Positions 60,169 to 64,000 of a stretch of 64,000 bases of DNA are shown here, piece by piece; the first letter of the stretch is position 1, and every line of letters starts with the position of its first letter. The stretch lies in NCBI GenBank assembly GCA_046050465.1, contig JBJOPS010000008.1:1-64000 (forward strand), written 5' to 3'. The notes beneath the pieces were generated by a model that saw only the letters and a program-made list of their open reading frames with translations, was not told the DNA's origin and made no database searches. The DNA comes from Egaibacter sp046050465. GTDB lineage: Bacteria > Pseudomonadota > Gammaproteobacteria > Burkholderiales > Burkholderiaceae_C. The position numbers and the translations under genes were made by a program.

Positions 60169-62490
60169 ATGAAAAGCCTTGCGCCTGAACCCATCGGTTG
60201 CGCGCCACCGTCGCAGTTGATCGCCGCCACCGCGCACAGCCTGCCGGTGGAGGTGAATGCGCTGGCGCGGGCCCGTGCGTTTGCCGAGCCGTTGCTGGTG
60301 GGCGAGACGCTGGACACCGGCGAAAACATCCTGGCCCATGCCGATGCGGTGGCGGCCATCCTGAAGGCCATTGGTGGCTCCGAGGCGATGCAGGCGGCCA
60401 GTTACCTCGTGTATGCGTGTGACCATCTGAACAAGCCGCAGGAGGTGATTGCCAAGGCCTTTGGCGACAACTTTGCCGCGCTGGCCATGGAGACCACCAA
60501 GCTGGTAAAAGTGCAGCGCCAGGCGCGCATTGCGCAAGGGGCGGTCAACCGGGCTGCCACGCCCATTCCCATGGCGCAAACCGCCGCGGCGCAGACCGAA
60601 AACGTGCGCAAGATGCTGCTGGCGTTTTCGCGCGACCTGCGAGTGGTGATGCTGCGTCTGGCGTCCCGGCTGCAGACGCTGCGCCACTTTGCCCAGACCA
60701 AGCTGCCTGTGCCGCCCGCGCTGGCGGGTGAGTCGCTGCAGGTGTTTGCGCCGCTGGCCAACCGGCTGGGCATCTGGGAAATCAAGTGGGAACTGGAGGA
60801 TTTGTCGTTCCGCTTTCTGGAGCCCGATACCTACAAACAGGTAGCCGGTCTGCTGGATGAAAAACGCATTGAGCGCGAGGCCTTTGTGGAGCGCCTGCGC
60901 GCTCGGGTGCAGCAGGATCTGAAAGCCCAAGGCATCATCGCCATGGTGCAGGGCCGTCCCAAACACATCTACAGCATCGTCAAGAAGATGCGTGGCAAGT
61001 CGCTGGGGTTTGATCAGGTGTATGACATCCGCGCACTGCGGGTGGTGGTGGCGTCTATCCCCGAGTGTTATGCCGCCTTGAGCTGGGTGCACAACCATTT
61101 CCAGCCGGTGACCGAAGAGTTCGACGACTACATCGCCAAGCCCAAGGCCAATGGCTACCAGTCGCTGCACACCATTGTGCGGGAATATGACCCCCACGCT
61201 CCACCACTGCGTGGGTCGCTGCCCCCCGAGGGGTCTGTCCCGCTTTGGGGCGGCCCGGCAGCGGGACGCTCATCAAGCCAGCCCATCGAAGTGCAAATCC
61301 GCACGCAGGCCATGCACGACCATGCAGAGCATGGCGTGGCGGCGCACTGGGCCTACAAGGAAGCGGGCGTCAAGGGGTATGGCGGGGTTTCGGCGGCGGG
61401 TGAATACGATGCCAAGATCGCCGTGCTGCGCCAGTTGCTGGCCTGGGAGCGCGACCTGTCTGGCGAACACGGTGGCGTGTTTGACGACCAGATTTATGTA
61501 CTGACGCCCGACGCCGCCATCGTGGAGCTGCCCCAGGGCGCTACGGCGGTGGACTTTGCCTACAGCGTGCACACCAACCTGGGCCACCGCTGCCGCGGCG
61601 CGCGGGTGGACGGTGTGATGGTGCCGCTGAATACGCCGCTCAAAAACGGTCAGACGGTGGAGGTGACGGTAGCCAAAGAAGGTGGCCCGTCGCGCGACTG
61701 GCTCAACCCCGAGCTGGGTTTTCTCACCAGCCACCGGGCCAAGGCCAAAGTGCGGGCCTGGTTCAACGCGCTGGCCAGTCATGAAACCGTGGCGCGGGGC
61801 CGTGAAGCGGTTGAAAAACTGCTGCAGCGCGAGGGCAAAACCGCGATCAATCTGGAAGATCTGGCCGCCAGGCTGGGCTTCAATTCAGCTGATGACCTGT
61901 TTGCCGTGGTGGGCAAAGACGAGTTCTCGCTGCGCAACATTGAGATGGTGCTGCGCCCGCCGGAGCCCGTTGCACTGCAGCAAGACATGGTGCTGCTCAA
62001 GAAGCCGCGCGTGGCCGACAAGGGCGCTGGTGGCGGCGTGCTGGTGGTGGGGGTTGATTCGCTGATGACCCAGTTGGCCAAGTGCTGCAAACCTGCACCC
62101 CCGGACGCCATCAGCGGTTTTGTGACCCGGGGTAAGGGTGTGAGCGTGCACCGCACCGACTGCTCCAACCTGGCCGAGCTGATTGCCCGCAATGGCGAGC
62201 GCGTGATTGATGTGCAATGGGGTCAAGCCAAGTTGTATGCCAAAGGGGAAGGTTCCGCGGTGTACCCCGTGGACGTGGCTATTCAGGCGGCAGACCGGCA
62301 GGGCTTGCTGCGCGATATTTCCGAAATTTTCACCAAGGAAAAGATGAACGTGATTGGTGTGCAGACCCAGTCGGTCAAGGGCACGGCCTGGATGACGTTC
62401 ACAGTGGAGGTGACCGATTCCGGGCGACTGAACAAGGTGCTGGGTACGGTGGCAGAGCTGGATGGTGTGCGGTCGGCCCGGAGGCGATAG
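60169..62490 (+). CDS. relA: RelA-type (p)ppGpp synthetase
   Basis: This is the ribosome-linked synthetase of the stringent response alarmone. The N-terminal HD region has lost the HD catalytic pair (ASYLVYACDHLNKP), so no hydrolase activity is expected. The synthetase domain has GRPKHIYSIVKKM, YDIRALRVV and EFDD (residues 317-320), the EXDD signature of monofunctional RelA. TGS (about 440-500) and C-terminal ACT (about 695-773) domains follow. Residues about 341-371 are an extra low-complexity loop encoded by a dispersed repeat, before the PIEVQIRTQAMHDHAEHGVAAHWAYK motif. The ATG at 60169 follows GGGGAG. Confidence 0.94.
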   Translation: MKSLAPEPIGCAPPSQLIAATAHSLPVEVNALARARAFAEPLLVGETLDTGENILAHADAVAAILKAIGGSEAMQAASYLVYACDHLNKPQEVIAKAFGDNFAALAMETTKLVKVQRQARIAQGAVNRAATPIPMAQTAAAQTENVRKMLLAFSRDLRVVMLRLASRLQTLRHFAQTKLPVPPALAGESLQVFAPLANRLGIWEIKWELEDLSFRFLEPDTYKQVAGLLDEKRIEREAFVERLRARVQQDLKAQGIIAMVQGRPKHIYSIVKKMRGKSLGFDQVYDIRALRVVVASIPECYAALSWVHNHFQPVTEEFDDYIAKPKANGYQSLHTIVREYDPHAPPLRGSLPPEGSVPLWGGPAAGRSSSQPIEVQIRTQAMHDHAEHGVAAHWAYKEAGVKGYGGVSAAGEYDAKIAVLRQLLAWERDLSGEHGGVFDDQIYVLTPDAAIVELPQGATAVDFAYSVHTNLGHRCRGARVDGVMVPLNTPLKNGQTVEVTVAKEGGPSRDWLNPELGFLTSHRAKAKVRAWFNALASHETVARGREAVEKLLQREGKTAINLEDLAARLGFNSADDLFAVVGKDEFSLRNIEMVLRPPEPVALQQDMVLLKKPRVADKGAGGGVLVVGVDSLMTQLAKCCKPAPPDAISGFVTRGKGVSVHRTDCSNLAELIARNGERVIDVQWGQAKLYAKGEGSAVYPVDVAIQAADRQGLLRDISEIFTKEKMNVIGVQTQSVKGTAWMTFTVEVTDSGRLNKVLGTVAELDGVRSARRR
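61190..61275 (+). repeat. Dispersed GC-rich repeat inside relA
   Basis: This is the second copy of the repeat seen at 59476-59553, here in forward orientation. Recognisable parts are CCCCCACGCT at the start, then CACTGCGTG, GCTGCCCCCCGAGGGG and TTTGGGGCGGCCCGGCAGCG. It encodes the loop APPLRGSLPPEGSVPLWGGP in RelA. Confidence 0.75.
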
Positions 62491-62552
62491 CGGGATGCTG
62501 CCTGATGAGGGCAGCCATCAGGATGGGTAGCTGTGAAGGCGCCTCAAAATTT

Positions 62553-63215
62553 TCACTGCGTTCCAAAAATCCGGTCACCCGCGTCGCCCAGACCGGGCAA
62601 GATGTAACCATGGTCGTTCAGCTGTCGGTCAATGGCTGCGGTGTAGATGGGCACATCCGGGTGCGCCGCCTTCATGGTGGCAATGCCTTCGGGGCAGGTG
62701 AGCAGGCACACAAATTTGATGGATTTTGGTTTGAGCGTCTTGACACGCTCAATCGCCGCAACCGCCGAGTTGCCGGTGGCCAGCATGGGGTCCACGATGA
62801 TCACGTCGCGCTCGGTCATCTCTTGCGGCATCCTGAAGTAGTACTCAACCGCCTTCAGTGTTTTGGGGTCGCGGTACAGGCCAATATGTCCCACACGTGC
62901 GCCGGGCACCACGCTCAGCATGCCATCCAGAATGCCGGTGCCGGCGCGCAGTATGGACACCAGAACCAGTTTTTTGCCATCAATCATCCTGGCCGTCATC
63001 TTTTCCAGCGGGGTTTCGATTTCAACGTCCTGCGTGGCCATGTCACGTGTGACCTCATAGGCCATCAACATGCTCAGCTCGTTGAGCAAATGGCGAAAGC
63101 TGTTGGTGCTGGCGTCTTTTTTGCGCATCAGTGTGAGCTTGTGTTGCACCAACGGGTGGTCCAGCAGGTGGACCTGGCTATCGGGAAGTCGGGATGTGTT
63201 TGCAGTGTTGATCAT
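62553..63215 (-). CDS. upp: Uracil phosphoribosyltransferase
   Basis: Upp salvages uracil to UMP with PRPP. The 220-residue protein has LVSILRAGTGILDGML, the PRPP-binding loop VIIVDPMLATGNSAVAAI and the C-terminal uracil site TAAIDRQLNDHGYILPGLGDAGDRIFGT. The sequence and length are typical. It converges on relA with a 62-bp gap and follows the DUF853 gene on the opposite side. Confidence 0.96.
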   Translation of the reverse strand: MINTANTSRLPDSQVHLLDHPLVQHKLTLMRKKDASTNSFRHLLNELSMLMAYEVTRDMATQDVEIETPLEKMTARMIDGKKLVLVSILRAGTGILDGMLSVVPGARVGHIGLYRDPKTLKAVEYYFRMPQEMTERDVIIVDPMLATGNSAVAAIERVKTLKPKSIKFVCLLTCPEGIATMKAAHPDVPIYTAAIDRQLNDHGYILPGLGDAGDRIFGTQ

Positions 63216-63254
63216 GGTGTTCCCGTGGTGGTGTTGAGTTTCGGCTGGGTGGGA

Positions 63255-64000
63255 TTACCTGCGTCCGCCGAAAATGCCGCCCAGCACCCCGCGTATCACT
63301 TGCCTGCCGACTTCGCGCCCGATGGCACTGGCGGCGCTTTTGAACATCTGTTCGCCTGCGCTGGCCCGGGTGCGCCGCGCGCCGCCACCCAACAAGCTGC
63401 CCAGGCCGTCCAGAATGCCGCCGCCAGCTTCAGTTTCCTTGTCTTTGGCGACGGTTTTGGACATCTGGTCCACGCTCTCTTTGGCAGTAGATTCGTCTGC
63501 CATACGGGTCTGCGTGCGGCCCTTGATGGCTTCGAAGGCCGATTCGCGATCAACCACTTTTTCGTAAACACCAGCCACGATCGAGTCGGCAATCAGGACC
63601 TTTCGCTGCTCGGGCTTTATCGGGCCAATCTGGCTGCAGGGCGGCAGCACGTAAACACGCTCGGTGACGCCAGGGCGGCCTTTCTCGTCCAGAAAACTCA
63701 CCAGCGCCTCGCCCACGGCCAGCTCGGTAATCGCCGCATCGATGCTGAATTTGGGGTTTTGACGCATCGTCTCGGCAGCCGACTTGACTGCTTTCTGGTC
63801 ACGCGGGGTAAAGGCGCGCAGGGCATGTTGAACGCGGTTGCCTAGTTGCGCGAGCACCGAATCGGGCACATCCAGCGCGTTTTGCGTCACGAAATACACA
63901 CCCACGCCCTTGCTGCGCACCAGGCGCACTACCAGTTCGATGCGTTCCAGCAGCGCCTTGGGGGCGTCAGTGAACAACAGGTGCGCTTCGTCGAAGAAAA
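63255..64000 (-). CDS. DUF853 / HerA-like ATPase, C-terminal part
   Basis: The gene runs off the right edge, so only about 248 C-terminal residues are seen. The first visible residues FFDEAHLLFTDAP carry a Walker B/DEAH-like motif, then VGVYFVTQNALDVPDSVLAQLGNRVQHALRAFTPRDQKAVKSAAETM, characteristic of the DUF853 (YjgR) branch of HerA-type P-loop ATPases. A Gly-rich C-terminus (GGGILDGLGSLLGGGARR, GGIFGGRR) follows. A role in DNA or secretion-type transport has been suggested only from the ATPase superfamily. Confidence 0.88.
   Translation of the reverse strand, partial: FFDEAHLLFTDAPKALLERIELVVRLVRSKGVGVYFVTQNALDVPDSVLAQLGNRVQHALRAFTPRDQKAVKSAAETMRQNPKFSIDAAITELAVGEALVSFLDEKGRPGVTERVYVLPPCSQIGPIKPEQRKVLIADSIVAGVYEKVVDRESAFEAIKGRTQTRMADESTAKESVDQMSKTVAKDKETEAGGGILDGLGSLLGGGARRTRASAGEQMFKSAASAIGREVGRQVIRGVLGGIFGGRR

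Noticed and set aside
59554..61197. 547-codon open frame on the minus strand across the hydrolase and relA
   Set aside because: It is antisense to two well-supported genes, His/Gln/Arg-rich from GC-biased codons, with no domain.
62217..63845. 542-codon plus-strand open frame across relA, upp and the DUF853 gene
   Set aside because: It is a shadow frame opposite upp and the DUF853 gene, with no recognisable domain.
1..64000. CRISPR arrays, prophage or intact transposons
   Set aside because: I saw no regularly spaced direct repeats, phage genes or complete transposase; only the IS3 remnant at 35.4 kb.

Overview
The window reads as chromosome of a betaproteobacterium, order Burkholderiales, most likely family Comamonadaceae (Rhodoferax/Polaromonas-like). 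The evidence is gene order: glyA-nrdR, then minor pilins/pilY1, then ribD-ribE-ribB-ribH-nusB; cysS-glycosylase-accA-tilS-lysC; exbB-exbD-lpxK-trm112-kdsB-adk. Many proteins are of recognisable Burkholderiales type, and two kinds of short dispersed palindromic repeat resemble ones I recall from this family. Most of the window is core genome on both strands. The clearest accessory block is about 51.4-58.1 kb.

Left part (0-18.1 kb, almost all minus strand). glyA and nrdR come first, with a ZTP-type riboswitch in front of glyA. A minor pilin/adhesin set (fimT, pilV, pilW, pilX, pilY1, pilE-like) runs directly into riboflavin genes (ribD, ribE, a ribB with degenerate RibA half, ribH), then nusB, an aminotransferase and tolQRA. 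Junctions are very tight (ATGA overlaps or gaps under 60 bp). tolB and pal do not follow tolA.

Middle (18.5-50.7 kb). Two large plus-strand genes (DUF748/AsmA-like, DUF349) face an envelope set: TPR protein, L,D-transpeptidase, two cyclophilins and lpxH. Then come cysS, a DNA glycosylase, accA, tilS, lysC, tRNA-Ser(GCT), a terminator and an IS3 remnant. Two beta-oxidation genes are followed by two tandem FimV-like genes, a 2-hydroxyacid dehydrogenase, and lexA with an uncharacterised partner gene. lexA is divergent from an asparaginase across two SOS boxes. The lipid A/KDO block exbB-exbD-lpxK-trm112-kdsB-adk precedes xseA and sodB.

Accessory block (51.5-58.1 kb). A CadR-type MerR regulator with a 19-bp-spacer promoter drives a CDF metal exporter, a DUF3703 protein, a secreted His/Cys-rich protein, lspA, dsbB, a DsbA-like protein, a SCO protein, an M23 peptidase-like protein and a second L,D-transpeptidase. 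Most genes overlap or nearly touch. I read this as a metal-responsive periplasmic thiol and cell-wall maintenance module; the function is inference.

Right edge (58.2-64 kb): 3-hydroxybutyrate dehydrogenase, an alpha/beta hydrolase, relA, upp and the C-terminal part of a DUF853 (HerA-like) ATPase cut by the window end. The hydrolase and relA each carry an in-frame insertion made from the same roughly 80-bp dispersed repeat.
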